A program made the translations under genes and the position numbers. From IMG/VR virus record IMGVR_UViG_3300021579_000289, positions 1 to 45,946 of that record: a DNA stretch of 45,946 nt; one strand, 5' to 3'. This DNA comes from a virus. This document shows positions 15,333-24,099 of the stretch, one piece after another; position 1 is the first letter of the stretch, and every line of letters starts with the position of its first letter. The notes under the pieces are model-generated. The model saw only the letters and a program-made list of their open reading frames with translations, was not told the DNA's origin and did no database searches.

Positions 15333-17429
15333 TCAGTCCGCACTGCTTCCCGAGCCGTTGCCGGGTTTGGGCGGGAGGCCGTTGGATGCTCCGCCGCCGC
15401 CGGCGCTGCCCGCCGCGCGGTCGAAGGAACGGGACAGCCTCTCTGCCGCCTGCGCCGCGCGCTCCATCGAGCTTGCCGCCTTGTCGGAGGCCTGGTCCGT
15501 TCGGTTGAGGCGTGTGAGATCTGCCTTCGCCCGTGCGATGGCGTTCTCCTGCGTGTCGAACTGCACATCTCCGGTCATGCTCGCCGCCCCACGGAACCAT
15601 CGCTTCACCGCCCCTGTTGCACCCTGCTCGCCTTTCTCGGCATCCGCGATCGCCCGAGAAAGTCTCGCTCGCGCCGCTGCAATCTGGACCGGATCTCCGC
15701 TGGATTCGGCGGCGCCCGCTTGAGCTCTCGCTGCAGCCAGGCCGCCTTCGTTGCTGGCGTCCTCGGTGACCATCTTGTCGATCTGGTTCTTCCCGACTTC
15801 GTAGGCGAGGTAAGCGCCGAGGGCGGGACCGACCACGGAAGCGAAGACGTGCGCCGCCGCGCCCCATTTTCCGCTCGTCGCTGCCACGGCCGCAATCTCC
15901 GCGCCGATTGTGGCCGCCTGCTTCTTGCCGAAACCAGCGAGCAACTCTCCACCCATTGATGCGGCGCCACTGAAGGCGGGCCGTCCTCCTGCGAGCGCCA
16001 TACCAGCGAGGGCAGGGTGCTCGGCGGCGAACTCGACGGCCTTGCCCAAGACGGAGGCGAGCTTCGGCAGGTGCGTGGCGAGCTTGTCGATCGCCTCCAC
16101 GACTTCCTTCTTTTCGAACGAACGCTTGAATCGGTTCATCGCGTCGTCGAGCTGGCGCGCGGGGTCCTTGAGCCGCGCAGTCGCCTGCCGCTGCACGTCC
16201 GCTGCCGTGAGTGTTTGCTCGCTCGCAGCCTCGACTGCCGCGTCGAATGCGTCGAGGGCGGCGGCGCTGCGCTTCTTGTCCGTGCCTTTCGTATCCTCGA
16301 ACGCCTTCGCGAAGGTCTCGCCAAAGCCGCTCATGATCTTGAGCTGCTCGCCCGAGAAGAGCTTGGCGAGCTCTTCGTGAGACCCCTTCGTCTTCACGAT
16401 GATCTGCTCCATCGCGTCGTCGCGGATGTGGCCCTTCTTGTCGGTGAGCTTCAGGCCCGTGAGCTTCTGGATGTTCTTGATCTTGTCGGGGTCCGCCAGA
16501 TCCGCCATGAGCGCCGAGACGCCGGTGACCGCGCCCTTCAGCGACTTGGTCGAGCCCTCCGCGAGGTTCATCATCCCGACCACGCGTTTTAGCCCCTCAG
16601 GCCCCTGAATCCCGATGGCCTTCGCCGCGGAACCGACCATGCCCAGTGTCGCGGAGAAGTCCTCCATCGATAGGCCGCCCTTGTTGCTCATCGCAATGAC
16701 GGCCGCCATCGACTCGGGCAGCTGAGACGCCGTGATGCCGAACTTCTCGTTTAACGCGCCGACCACGCTCGTGAGCTGCTCGACGGAGCCGGCTCCGGCC
16801 GTGGCTCCCTTCGCTACCTCATCGATCGCAGCCCGCGCGAAGTCTGCGTCCCCAATGTCGTCCCACAGCTTACGGTAGGACGCGGCGATCTTGTCGTTGG
16901 ACTGCTTCCAGCGAGATCCAACCGACTCGACGTCGCCTTGAATTGCTCGCCAGTCTTGCGCTTTTCCGGTCCCTGCCTGGATCGCAAACGCGAGGTCCTT
17001 GTACGTGCTGATTAGCTCGGTCGCGCCGTGGATGCCGGCGCCGACGGAGAGCGCACCACCGAGAGTCGCGGCCTGCGCAAGGTGCGTTCTGAGCGCTCCT
17101 CCGAGCTCCGACAGCGACTCCTTCGCGGCACCGATACCGGACTTGAAGCTCTTGGTAAAGAGCGAGGCTTTGCGGTGACTCCGCTCCGCGGCGTCTCCGA
17201 CGTGGTCGACGGCCGACCCGACGCCTTTTGCTTCGCGCTCGACGTCCTTCAGTCCCGTCTTCGCCGCGGTCGTGAACGCCTTCGTTTCCTTGCCCGCCTC
17301 TTCGGCGCCGTCGCCGATGTCCTCGAGCGATTGCTCGACGGCCTCCGCCTCCTTCTGCAGAGTCTGCAGTGCGGTCAAGAAACCCGACGCAGCGAGGTTT
17401 AGGCGGACTGCGGCTTCTCTATCCGCCAT
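15333..17429 (-). CDS. tail tape measure protein
   Basis: A 698-residue protein, mostly helical and Ala/Lys/Glu-rich, with the tape measure signature AGIHGATELISTYKDLAFAIQA and a conserved middle segment (QLPESMAAVIAMSNKGGLSME, GLKRVVGMMNLAEG). A hydrophobic stretch around residues 470-545 (ALAGMALAGGRPAFSGAA; VGPALGAYLAYEVG) fits membrane interaction during DNA entry. By the usual rule of about 0.15 nm per residue, the tail would be near 100 nm. It follows the frameshifting chaperone pair and overlaps its second frame by 11 bases. Confidence 0.9.
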   Translation of the reverse strand: MADREAAVRLNLAASGFLTALQTLQKEAEAVEQSLEDIGDGAEEAGKETKAFTTAAKTGLKDVEREAKGVGSAVDHVGDAAERSHRKASLFTKSFKSGIGAAKESLSELGGALRTHLAQAATLGGALSVGAGIHGATELISTYKDLAFAIQAGTGKAQDWRAIQGDVESVGSRWKQSNDKIAASYRKLWDDIGDADFARAAIDEVAKGATAGAGSVEQLTSVVGALNEKFGITASQLPESMAAVIAMSNKGGLSMEDFSATLGMVGSAAKAIGIQGPEGLKRVVGMMNLAEGSTKSLKGAVTGVSALMADLADPDKIKNIQKLTGLKLTDKKGHIRDDAMEQIIVKTKGSHEELAKLFSGEQLKIMSGFGETFAKAFEDTKGTDKKRSAAALDAFDAAVEAASEQTLTAADVQRQATARLKDPARQLDDAMNRFKRSFEKKEVVEAIDKLATHLPKLASVLGKAVEFAAEHPALAGMALAGGRPAFSGAASMGGELLAGFGKKQAATIGAEIAAVAATSGKWGAAAHVFASVVGPALGAYLAYEVGKNQIDKMVTEDASNEGGLAAARAQAGAAESSGDPVQIAAARARLSRAIADAEKGEQGATGAVKRWFRGAASMTGDVQFDTQENAIARAKADLTRLNRTDQASDKAASSMERAAQAAERLSRSFDRAAGSAGGGGASNGLPPKPGNGSGSSAD

Positions 17430-17679
17430 CGCAAACGCTCCTCAGTTTCTCGAGCAGGTCGCGCCACTCGTTGGGCGCTCCATCGATGATCTTCTTCAGT
17501 CCTGGGACGTCGAGTGCTCCGGCGTCGAGATCCCGAACAATCGCGCAAAAGACTTGCCCGTCGGTGAGAGCAAGGCTTCCCTCGCCATACGCAGCACGAA
17601 GCTGGGCTGCGCGCGCCCAGCGATATCGGTCAAAGGGAGCATGTTGCCGGCCCTCCCGAGCTCGGCCACTTTCCTCCAA
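17419..17679 (-). CDS. tail assembly chaperone, -1 frame extension
   Basis: This open frame lies in the -1 register of the chaperone gene at 17496-18113, overlaps its last 184 bases and continues past its stop to the tape measure start. The residues after the zero-frame stop (GLKKIIDGAPNEWRDLLEKL) look genuinely coding. This is the arrangement of lambda gpG/gpGT and Mu gp41, so the product is probably made as a fusion by -1 ribosomal frameshifting rather than from the TTG at 17679. No perfect slippery heptamer is visible. AAGTCTTTTGC near 17548 is a candidate. Confidence 0.65.
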   Translation of the reverse strand: MEESGRAREGRQHAPFDRYRWARAAQLRAAYGEGSLALTDGQVFCAIVRDLDAGALDVPGLKKIIDGAPNEWRDLLEKLRSVCDGG

Positions 17680-18113
17680 AACCGGTCCTCGGTGATATCC
17701 GCTTCTCGCGGGTCGAGCATCGCCTTGTAGGCGTTGATCCGCTCCTGCACGTCGTGAATGGATGACTCGTCCAGCTCGGCGAGTTCCTCCACGTCGTACT
17801 TCTGAGCGTGCGGTTCCTCGTGCGTGCGGATCGCGCGAGCGAGCAGGCAGAGCTGCTCGACTTCGGCGAACAGGTCCTTGTCTCGCTCGGCGTCGAGCTT
17901 CTTCTTTGCAAAGAGAGCGCGAGCCGCGACGCGCGCCTCGATCTGATCGCTCGGCTGGGGGACGCAGACGCGGATCTTTCTCTCCTCGACGATGCCCGCG
18001 GGGTTCCGCATCCGCAGCACGTCGGCAAACATCAGTCGGCCGTTCTCGTGGCGAGAGACCTCGAGCTCCCCCCAGGTGCGCCCACCGAACTCTGGCAGCG
18101 GCTTATCGCTCAT
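17496..18113 (-). CDS. tail assembly chaperone, zero-frame product
   Basis: A 205-residue acidic helical protein between tail tube and tape measure, the invariable position of the tail assembly chaperone. Notable stretches are GRTWGELEVSRHENGRLMFA at the start, then FAEVEQLCLLARAIRTHEEP and MAREALLSPTGKSFARLFGI near the end. I chose ATG 18113 (MSDKPLPEFG), one codon away from the tube gene, because the longer reading to 18224 adds only tube-gene shadow. It is probably the gpG-like partner of the -1 frame at 17419-17679. Confidence 0.8.
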   Translation of the reverse strand: MSDKPLPEFGGRTWGELEVSRHENGRLMFADVLRMRNPAGIVEERKIRVCVPQPSDQIEARVAARALFAKKKLDAERDKDLFAEVEQLCLLARAIRTHEEPHAQKYDVEELAELDESSIHDVQERINAYKAMLDPREADITEDRFWRKVAELGRAGNMLPLTDIAGRAQPSFVLRMAREALLSPTGKSFARLFGISTPEHSTSQD

Positions 18114-18115
18114 GG

Positions 18116-18496
18116 TCACACCGGAGCGACGTCGAACTTGCCGATCACCGAGATCGTGAACTCGATGTAGTTGTCGACGTTGCTCGTGATCTGCGGCTTG
18201 GTGAGCCGGCCCGTGAAGACCCACGTGACGCCCGGCGCCTTGATGCGGAGCTGCACCACCTTGCGCTTGCGGTACATCCCGAACCAGTCACGCTCGAAGC
18301 CATCCTGCGAGATCGCGCTCTTGAACGTGGCGGTGCCGGAGCGCGTGCCGCCGGTGGAGCCCGCCGGGTTCCGCCGCAGCGTAGCGACGATCTTCTCGCC
18401 GTCCTCGGTGACGCCAGAAACATCGAAGGCGTCCTGGAGATCGCCCGCGCCGAGCGCGACGCGCGCTTTGGGGTAGTCGAGAAATTCCTGGGACAT
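18116..18496 (-). CDS. tail tube protein (Mu gpM-like)
   Basis: A 126-residue protein forming the inner tube through which DNA passes. The fold is suggested by FKSAISQDGFERDWFGMYRK, KVVQLRIKAPGVTWVFTGRL and the closing IEFTISVIGKFDVAPV, all typical of Mu/P2-like tube proteins. It follows the sheath gene by 6 bases, as in Mu. Length is within the family range. No anomalies are seen. Confidence 0.85.
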   Translation of the reverse strand: MSQEFLDYPKARVALGAGDLQDAFDVSGVTEDGEKIVATLRRNPAGSTGGTRSGTATFKSAISQDGFERDWFGMYRKRKVVQLRIKAPGVTWVFTGRLTKPQITSNVDNYIEFTISVIGKFDVAPV

Positions 18497-18502
18497 GCGC
18501 TA

Positions 18503-20023
18503 TCACCCGACCTTCGCGATGTAGAGACCGATCTTGGCGAGGATCTTGAAGACCTTCGCGGGAATGAAGACGTCGACCTGGTTCGGGTCGGAGGCGTTGA
18601 CGGTGACCGCGAGCGAGCCGTCGTCGACCGTCGACTGGAAGGCCACTCCGTCGATAACGCCCTTCGGCACCCAGAACGCGAGCGTGCGCTGCACGATGAA
18701 CGCCTTCACGTCGCGCTCCTCGACCACTCCGGCGGGGAGATCCTCGTCTCCCTCCTGGCGGTTCTTGGCGATCTTCACCTGCCCGTCCGGGGCGATGAAT
18801 TGCGCGGGCACCGCGGCGCGGAGATCCTTCGCGTAGTCGTATAGGGAGTCCGGCTCGTTGGTGTCGTAACAGCGCTTGTCCGGGTTCCCGAGCGTGTCCT
18901 GGGAATGGGTCGTGATCGACCGCATCACCATCGGGTCGCCTTGCGCCGTGTACGACAGCAGCGTGACGCCGTTCGAGAGCGCGTCGAGCGCCATCGGGTC
19001 GCTCGGCGTGTTCGCGGCCACGTCGGCGGCTCCGCGGAGGCGCTTCAGCGGCTGGAGCACGCGGTTCGCGTTGATCTCGCGTCGGCGGCGCCGCATGCGG
19101 TCGCCGAGCTCGGCCGCGGCGATCTCGCACGGCAGGGACTCGTAGTTGATGCCCAGCACGTGCTCGAGGTTCGGGTTGTTTCGGGCGACGGTGTTCGTCT
19201 TCGCCGCAGCGATCGTACCGTTCGAGCCGTACACGCATTGCTGCAGCTTCGCGCTCGAGCCGGCCTTGTACGTGTCGATGTGGGTAGCGATCTTCTGCGT
19301 GTTGCCTGTCGCGGACTGGGCATCCACGGCCGATAGGCACGGCAGGATGAAGTCGTACTCCCTGACGCTGGCCGTCTGCAGAGCAGTCGTCAGATCGACC
19401 TCCGTCGTGCCGCCCGTGAGCGTGGCCCCGCCGGCGGTGAGCGTGCCGCCCGCGCCGCTGATCGTCACAACGCGGACAGGGATGTCGTTCCCTGCCGGCC
19501 CCTTCGAGCGAGCGGTCAGGTTGATCACCCCACCCGCACCAGCGCTTGCGACAGCCGGCAGGTCGGCGGAGTTCTGGTTGATTGCCGAGACGCCGTTCGT
19601 CTTCGCGAGGGTGTTCGCGTCACCGACGTTCCAGGCGACCAGCGAGAGCACGCCACTGATGTAGACGCCGAACGTCATGTTCGACGTCGGGGTGCCGGCA
19701 AAGGTGAGCGTTTGCGTGGCCGCTGCACCCGCGGACTCCGCGCAGGCGACCAGGTCCACGAGAGCGAGAGGGTCGTTCGCGACGAGGGTCTTGTATGCGA
19801 AGTAGCCGGGGCCGCGACCGATTGCTGTTTCGACGTCCTCCGCGGAGTACACAGGGCGGAGCTCGGTGCCGATCGTGATGTTCCCCTGTCCGCTTGCCGG
19901 CGGGGAAATCATCAGACAGCGAAGCCCCGCTGCGCCCGGGCTGCTCGTTCCTCGGAGCAGGTCGACGGTGAGATACAGGCCGGGTTTCGGGTTGCTCGGA
20001 TCGACTGCAAGAGGCTGCGGCAT
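18503..20023 (-). CDS. tail sheath protein
   Basis: This 506-residue contractile sheath subunit shows that the phage has a myovirus tail. Signatures are GLRCLMISPPASGQGN with the following sheath-type segment, GPGYFAYKTLVANDPLALVD, and the central VREYDFILPCLSAVDAQSA. The C-terminal sheath domain includes DLPAGVVEERDVKAFIVQRT, TLAFWVPKGVIDGVAF and VDVFIPAKVFKILAKIGLYI. Start and upstream stop overlap as TGATG. Size is standard for Mu-like sheaths. Confidence 0.92.
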   Translation of the reverse strand: MPQPLAVDPSNPKPGLYLTVDLLRGTSSPGAAGLRCLMISPPASGQGNITIGTELRPVYSAEDVETAIGRGPGYFAYKTLVANDPLALVDLVACAESAGAAATQTLTFAGTPTSNMTFGVYISGVLSLVAWNVGDANTLAKTNGVSAINQNSADLPAVASAGAGGVINLTARSKGPAGNDIPVRVVTISGAGGTLTAGGATLTGGTTEVDLTTALQTASVREYDFILPCLSAVDAQSATGNTQKIATHIDTYKAGSSAKLQQCVYGSNGTIAAAKTNTVARNNPNLEHVLGINYESLPCEIAAAELGDRMRRRRREINANRVLQPLKRLRGAADVAANTPSDPMALDALSNGVTLLSYTAQGDPMVMRSITTHSQDTLGNPDKRCYDTNEPDSLYDYAKDLRAAVPAQFIAPDGQVKIAKNRQEGDEDLPAGVVEERDVKAFIVQRTLAFWVPKGVIDGVAFQSTVDDGSLAVTVNASDPNQVDVFIPAKVFKILAKIGLYIAKVG

Positions 20024-20373
20024 CAGCTATTCCCTTTCGGCGCGTCGGCAGTGGTCTCCTCAGCGCCCTGGACTCCGTTGGCTGCGGCGTCGCGCTCCTG
20101 CTCGAATTCGAGCCACGCGCGATAGTCCGCTTCACTGCGCTCGATCAGGTCGCCGTTCCTCAGCTGATGCTGGAGGTCTCGACCGTACCGAGCGCAGTAC
20201 TCGCCGGTGAGAGCTACGACCTGCTCGAGGTCCCATACGATGCGCTCCCCCGAGGCTCGCGCCTCTTCCTCGGTCGCGCGTCGTGCACCGATGAAGCTCT
20301 GGGGAGAGTCCGACCGTGAGACGAGGCGTCCGGGAGCGGCGCTCACGAATTGTACGAACTGCGGCTCAGCCAT
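20023..20373 (-). CDS. hypothetical protein between gp37-like and sheath genes
   Basis: A 116-residue protein of unknown function in the place where Mu-like phages carry a small gene before the sheath (gp38/DUF2635 position). The N-terminal part is beta-like (PQFVQFVSAAPGRLVSRSD), and the rest is helical and acidic (ADYRAWLEFEQERDAAANG). Its stop overlaps the sheath ATG. The 44 bases upstream, towards the next gene, show nothing notable. A tail assembly role is inferred from position. Confidence 0.65.
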   Translation of the reverse strand: MAEPQFVQFVSAAPGRLVSRSDSPQSFIGARRATEEEARASGERIVWDLEQVVALTGEYCARYGRDLQHQLRNGDLIERSEADYRAWLEFEQERDAAANGVQGAEETTADAPKGNS

Positions 20374-20417
20374 CGCGGCGTAAGCTGGCAGCCGCGGATC
20401 CGGGTGACCCTGACCCT

Positions 20418-21359
20418 TTACGTCTTGGTCATTGGCACGGTGATGTCCGGCAGGTCGATCTTCGCGCTGCCCTGCTCGGTCGTCTGCTCGCGGATGCGAG
20501 TGCGCATCCAGTCGTTGAACTGAGCGTCACCCTGGAACTGCATCGACGCGATCGTGCCGACTCGAATCAGGTCAACGTAGGACGTCGGTGTGACCTTGTA
20601 GACGCGCGCCTCGAGGATCTCCGTCCCGGGGCTGTTCGACAGGCGGAGCTTGCGAGCGACAGCGCGCTGGTGCAGCCGTCCCATCACCGCGTCTCGGATG
20701 GCGTCTCCCTCGTCGCGGCGTTCGCCCTCCGTGTCGAGCCGGCTCGTGATCAGAAAGAGAGACCAGGTGTGCCGGTACAGCACCGTGTCGACTCCGGTCC
20801 GAGCGGTCCGTGGTCCAGGGCTCGAGCCCATCGAGCCGCCGAGCGGCTGCGTTGCCTCCCATGCGAGCACGAGGGCGGGTGACTCAGAGACCTGCGCGCG
20901 GAAGAGCTGCTCGACGTCGGCGCGGTCGATCTGCTTGTACAAGCGCACCTGCCGAATCGGACTCACCGCGAGGAACGCCCCCCCGGAGATTCCGGAGGCG
21001 TCCGCGGTGGCCGTCTCCTCGAGACCGCTGATCGTCGGAGCCCATCGGAACACAGTCCCGCTTTCCGAGTTGCCGATCGGTCCGCCGTGGAGAGCGGCAA
21101 CGTCCACGAGCGTCCCCGCCGCGGTCACCGTCCAGCCGGCGGCGTTCGCGGCGTTCGGCTGCACGAAGGCGATGCCCGACTCGTCGAGGCTGCCGCGGAT
21201 CGGCACGGCCATCGCTCCGGGCTTCAGCACCACACTCGCGCCCGTCGCCCTCACGAGCAGCTTGCCGCTGGCCGCTGGTCCCGTGAGCGGTTGGAGGGCC
21301 GCGCAGATTGCTCGAGCAACGTCGACGGTGTTCAATTCGGCTTGGGCGGCCGGTGCCAA
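20418..21359 (-). CDS. gp37-like neck/tail terminator protein
   Basis: A 313-residue protein in the Mu gp37 position, between gpG/gp36 and the sheath. The C-terminal half resembles the Mu gp37/tail terminator type: YRHTWSLFLITSRLDTEGER, then GDAIRDAVMGRLHQRAVARK and the end strand pair (ARVYKVTPTSYVDLIRVGTI). Residues 1-130 form a separate beta domain (LLVRATGASVVLKPGAMAVP, GTVFRWAPTISGLEE) also seen in larger gp37-like proteins. It overlaps the small upstream gene by 28 bases. Confidence 0.6.
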   Translation of the reverse strand: MAPAAQAELNTVDVARAICAALQPLTGPAASGKLLVRATGASVVLKPGAMAVPIRGSLDESGIAFVQPNAANAAGWTVTAAGTLVDVAALHGGPIGNSESGTVFRWAPTISGLEETATADASGISGGAFLAVSPIRQVRLYKQIDRADVEQLFRAQVSESPALVLAWEATQPLGGSMGSSPGPRTARTGVDTVLYRHTWSLFLITSRLDTEGERRDEGDAIRDAVMGRLHQRAVARKLRLSNSPGTEILEARVYKVTPTSYVDLIRVGTIASMQFQGDAQFNDWMRTRIREQTTEQGSAKIDLPDITVPMTKT

Positions 21360-21529
21360 GTGCCCGGCTCGCGGCGCTCAGAGTGCCGCGCCCGCACGAC
21401 CGTGAGGCACGCCAGCCCGCCCTCGGAGATGAGAACTTGGTAGCGTCCGTCGTATTCCTCCCCGCTCAGGAGTCGCCCCTCCTGGGGCCTTCCCGTTGCC
21501 GAGACGTACACGACGCGCTGCACCGTCAC
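21332..21529 (-). CDS. hypothetical 65-aa protein
   Basis: A small protein with a beta pattern (RVVYVSATGRPQEGRLLSG, RYQVLISEGGLACLTVV) and a basic C-terminus. It is supported mainly by tiling: its ATG overlaps the upstream gpG-like stop as ATGA, and its 3' end overlaps the next gene by 28 bases. It may be a small neck component. I cannot assign a family. Confidence 0.55.
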   Translation of the reverse strand: MTVQRVVYVSATGRPQEGRLLSGEEYDGRYQVLISEGGLACLTVVRARHSERREPGTWHRPPKPN

Positions 21530-21939
21530 GACGTGATCTCGGTGGTGATGAGCGAGGCAACCTCATCGAGCAAAGGAGACTCGAAGGGGCCGAGATCGAA
21601 GGGATTGCGTTTGGGCATGTGAACCGTGCCCTCGACGTGGAAGATCGCGTAGCTCACGCCGGCGGCGGCTTCAGCGTACGTGTCTCCCCAGGCCGGGTCG
21701 ATGCCCGCGAAGAGCCCGGTATCCTGCAGGATCTTGTGGCTCGTGCCGCGGCGCGCCTTGAGGGTGGACTCGGCGAGCGGCTCCCACCCTGGACCCTCCG
21801 CCTCGAAGACGTCCTCGACGGCACTGACGAGCATCTCCGCGATGGCCGGCAGCAGCGTGTGCACCTTCTCGGACTGCTGCCGCATCTCCCTGAGGACGCG
21901 GGCAAGGTTCGACTCGACCTTCACCTCGATGTCGGCCAC
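21526..21939 (-). CDS. virion morphogenesis protein, Mu gpG / tail completion family
   Basis: A 137-residue protein with the family hallmark of this head-tail joining group: an N-terminal helix (ADIEVKVESNLARVLREMRQ), GPGWEPLAESTLKARRGTSH (the conserved W-x-x-L-x-x-x-T-x-x-x-K motif), DTGLFAGI, and the H/G-rich segment YAIFHVEGTVHMPKRNPFD. These proteins act in tail completion. It lies between the gp36-like and 65-residue genes. Length is normal. Confidence 0.85.
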   Translation of the reverse strand: MADIEVKVESNLARVLREMRQQSEKVHTLLPAIAEMLVSAVEDVFEAEGPGWEPLAESTLKARRGTSHKILQDTGLFAGIDPAWGDTYAEAAAGVSYAIFHVEGTVHMPKRNPFDLGPFESPLLDEVASLITTEITS

Positions 21940-21942
21940 TGC

Positions 21943-22410
21943 TCAGAACCCGCCGCCGGAGCGGTTGCCGCGGGTGGACTGGTACATGAACGCGGGGGAC
22001 TCGGCCGTCTGCACGCGGGGCAGGTGCGTGGTGTTCGCGCCCGCCTTCGCCTCGGCTGGGCTCCGGAGCTCCGCGTCTGCGATGTCCCGCAACATCTGCC
22101 GCGCCTTCTCGTACAGCCCCGTGTACGGCGCGCCCTGGCCGCTCCACTCAGCGCGCCCCTCGCAGCCAGCAGCAAGCACAAGCTTGCAGAACGCACCTTT
22201 CACCGCGGCGTCCTCGGCGACCAGCGTTGCGATCTGGTCTCGCGTGAAGGCCCGCAGCAGGATGGCCTCGCCCTGCCGCGAAGCCTCGTCAACGATCATG
22301 TCGAACCGCGGCCCCATCGTGACCGAGCCATCGTCCGAAAAGACGCGGCGGACATGGGCCGGGGGAAACCGGGCCTCCATGTCCGCCTGGGTGACGAGGG
22401 GAATTCCCAC
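21943..22410 (-). CDS. Mu gp36-like head-tail connector (DUF1320)
   Basis: A 155-residue protein with the DUF1320-type start PLVTQADMEARFPPAHVRRV and MIVDEASRQGEAILLRAF, followed by a second helical half (VKGAFCKLVLAAGCEG, YEKARQMLRDIADAELRS). These proteins are small adaptors between capsid and tail. The C-terminal 40 residues are Ser/Arg/Gly-rich and look disordered. The order MCP, gp35, gp36 is the same as in Mu. Confidence 0.8.
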   Translation of the reverse strand: MGIPLVTQADMEARFPPAHVRRVFSDDGSVTMGPRFDMIVDEASRQGEAILLRAFTRDQIATLVAEDAAVKGAFCKLVLAAGCEGRAEWSGQGAPYTGLYEKARQMLRDIADAELRSPAEAKAGANTTHLPRVQTAESPAFMYQSTRGNRSGGGF

Positions 22411-22419
22411 GTCGCGTCC

Positions 22420-22887
22420 TTACCGAATGAACCCGTCGCGCGCGAGCTCTTGCAGGCAGCTCGGGTCGATGCGGTGCACGTTCGCGAGCTTGCCGATGTC
22501 CCGCTGAAGCATGTCCGCGTCTCGTTGTTCGAGGTCGGTCAGTACATCACCCTTGTTCGCGCGCACGGCCGTTTTGCCGTCGGCGCCGGGCACGGTGACA
22601 GAGTCGAGCACCTGGACGCATCGGCTCGGGAGCTCCGGTAAAACCGGAACGCCATCGGTCTGAATGCGGCGCTTGACGTTAGCGAGTTCGGCCTTTGCCG
22701 ATTCCGCCGTCGCCGCCGCGGTGCCGAGATCCGACTGCAGCTGGTCGTTCTCTGCCTGTAGCTTTGCGAGTTGCTGCCGCAGGAGCGCGTTCTCGTCGAC
22801 GATGGGCGTCGGGTCCAGAGCGACCGGCGCCGCCGCGGAGACATCCGCGGGAGCATCCGCGGCGGTATTTTGATTGGGTTTGGCCAT
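22420..22887 (-). CDS. gp35-like protein with coiled coil
   Basis: A 155-residue protein directly after the major capsid gene. An Ala/Pro-rich N-terminus is followed by a clear coiled coil (residues 32-73: ENALLRQQLAKLQAENDQLQ and onwards). The C-terminal part (TAVRANKGDVLTDLEQRDAD, KLANVHRIDPSCLQELARDG) resembles Mu gp35-type proteins. AGGAG lies ahead of the ATG. A small head or neck role is inferred from position. Confidence 0.65.
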   Translation of the reverse strand: MAKPNQNTAADAPADVSAAAPVALDPTPIVDENALLRQQLAKLQAENDQLQSDLGTAAATAESAKAELANVKRRIQTDGVPVLPELPSRCVQVLDSVTVPGADGKTAVRANKGDVLTDLEQRDADMLQRDIGKLANVHRIDPSCLQELARDGFIR

Positions 22888-22908
22888 GCTTGTACTCCTG
22901 CAGAGGAC

Positions 22909-24066
22909 TCAGTTGATCACGTTCTGGATGAGGCCGCCCGCGACGTTGCTCGCGAAAAACTGGTCCTCTGCATAGCCCATCTCGAACATTGTTCCGCCGT
23001 TGATGCCGCGGCCGTTCGGGATGTACTCGTTCGTTGTGACCCCGGTCCCGCTCCGCCCCTTCGTACGGAACGTGTAATGCGTCGCGATCCGGTTGCCGTC
23101 TCGCGGCACGCCCGGCTGATTCGTGACGAGAACCACATGCTTCCCGAGCACGTAGTCGAGCGCCCCAGTCGACTCGTTCAGCACCTTGCTGCCAACGATC
23201 CAGATCGTCGGCAGACCAGGTACCTTGAAGCTCTGGATCCCGCCGTCGCCCGCCATCGCCGCGGCCGCGACGTCCGCCGTCGGAGCAGCGTCGCCGAGCA
23301 TCTGCCGCATGTACGCGATGACGCCCGCGTCGGAGAGGAACCAAAACGCAACATCGGGATTCATTCCGATATCCGTGACCGGCTGCGCGGAGGCTTTCAG
23401 GCGGGCCTGGAGGTCCAGGCGCGGGTTCTTCGTCGAGCCCGTGTCCCACTTGAAGTTGGTGGTGAGCGACGTGGTGTTGTTCGCGTTCCACAGGGCGGAG
23501 TTCGTCAGGTCGGTGAAGACCCGAACTTCACGCGCGAGCGCGAGTTTCCACGCGATCGTTTCGCCGAGTGCGGCTCGCACGTTGTAGAGCGCCGTCGCGT
23601 CGTTCTCCGTCTGCCAGGGTACGAAGCCTGCGAGGGCGTACTCCTGGACCTTGTACGGTACGAGCTGAGAAACGTGGTCTATCTCGTTGATCGCTCCGTT
23701 GCGGCCGCTGCGCACGTTGGCGAGTCGGAAAGCGTTCTCCAAGCTGAAGTCCCGCCGATTTCCAGCTTCCTTATCGACCGGCACTACCTTCGAGAAAATG
23801 TCGGCGCCGAATCCGAATGGAGAGTACCCACCCAGGTACGTATCGAGCTCCGTCGTCTGAACGGAGACATCGGCGGGCGTCGCCGCCATCGTGATCACCT
23901 GGCCGGCGGATCCGACTCCGGGGGCGTCCTCGACCAGACGTAGCGTCACCTGCTGATTGTTCGCCGGCTGTCCCGGGCGCAGCGCGGACAGCATATGGGG
24001 GTCGGCCGGAATGAATCGCGGCTGCGCGAGCGCGGCATTTCCCTGGAGGTATTTGGAAATCGACAT
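22909..24066 (-). CDS. major capsid protein
   Basis: This 385-residue protein is the main shell subunit, presumably HK97-fold. It follows the decoration gene and precedes the connector genes. Typical parts are YSPFGFGADIFSKVVPVDKE, FSLENAFRLANVRSGRNG, ETIAWKLALAREVRVFTDL, DIGMNPDVAFWFLSDAGVIA and the C-terminal YVLGKHVVLVTNQPGVPRDG. There is no long N-terminal delta domain, which agrees with a separate scaffold made from the protease gene. Size is slightly larger than Mu gpT. Confidence 0.88.
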   Translation of the reverse strand: MSISKYLQGNAALAQPRFIPADPHMLSALRPGQPANNQQVTLRLVEDAPGVGSAGQVITMAATPADVSVQTTELDTYLGGYSPFGFGADIFSKVVPVDKEAGNRRDFSLENAFRLANVRSGRNGAINEIDHVSQLVPYKVQEYALAGFVPWQTENDATALYNVRAALGETIAWKLALAREVRVFTDLTNSALWNANNTTSLTTNFKWDTGSTKNPRLDLQARLKASAQPVTDIGMNPDVAFWFLSDAGVIAYMRQMLGDAAPTADVAAAAMAGDGGIQSFKVPGLPTIWIVGSKVLNESTGALDYVLGKHVVLVTNQPGVPRDGNRIATHYTFRTKGRSGTGVTTNEYIPNGRGINGGTMFEMGYAEDQFFASNVAGGLIQNVIN

Positions 24067-24099
24067 GTGATTCCGTTTCGTTGGTGGTGGAAGTCGCGC

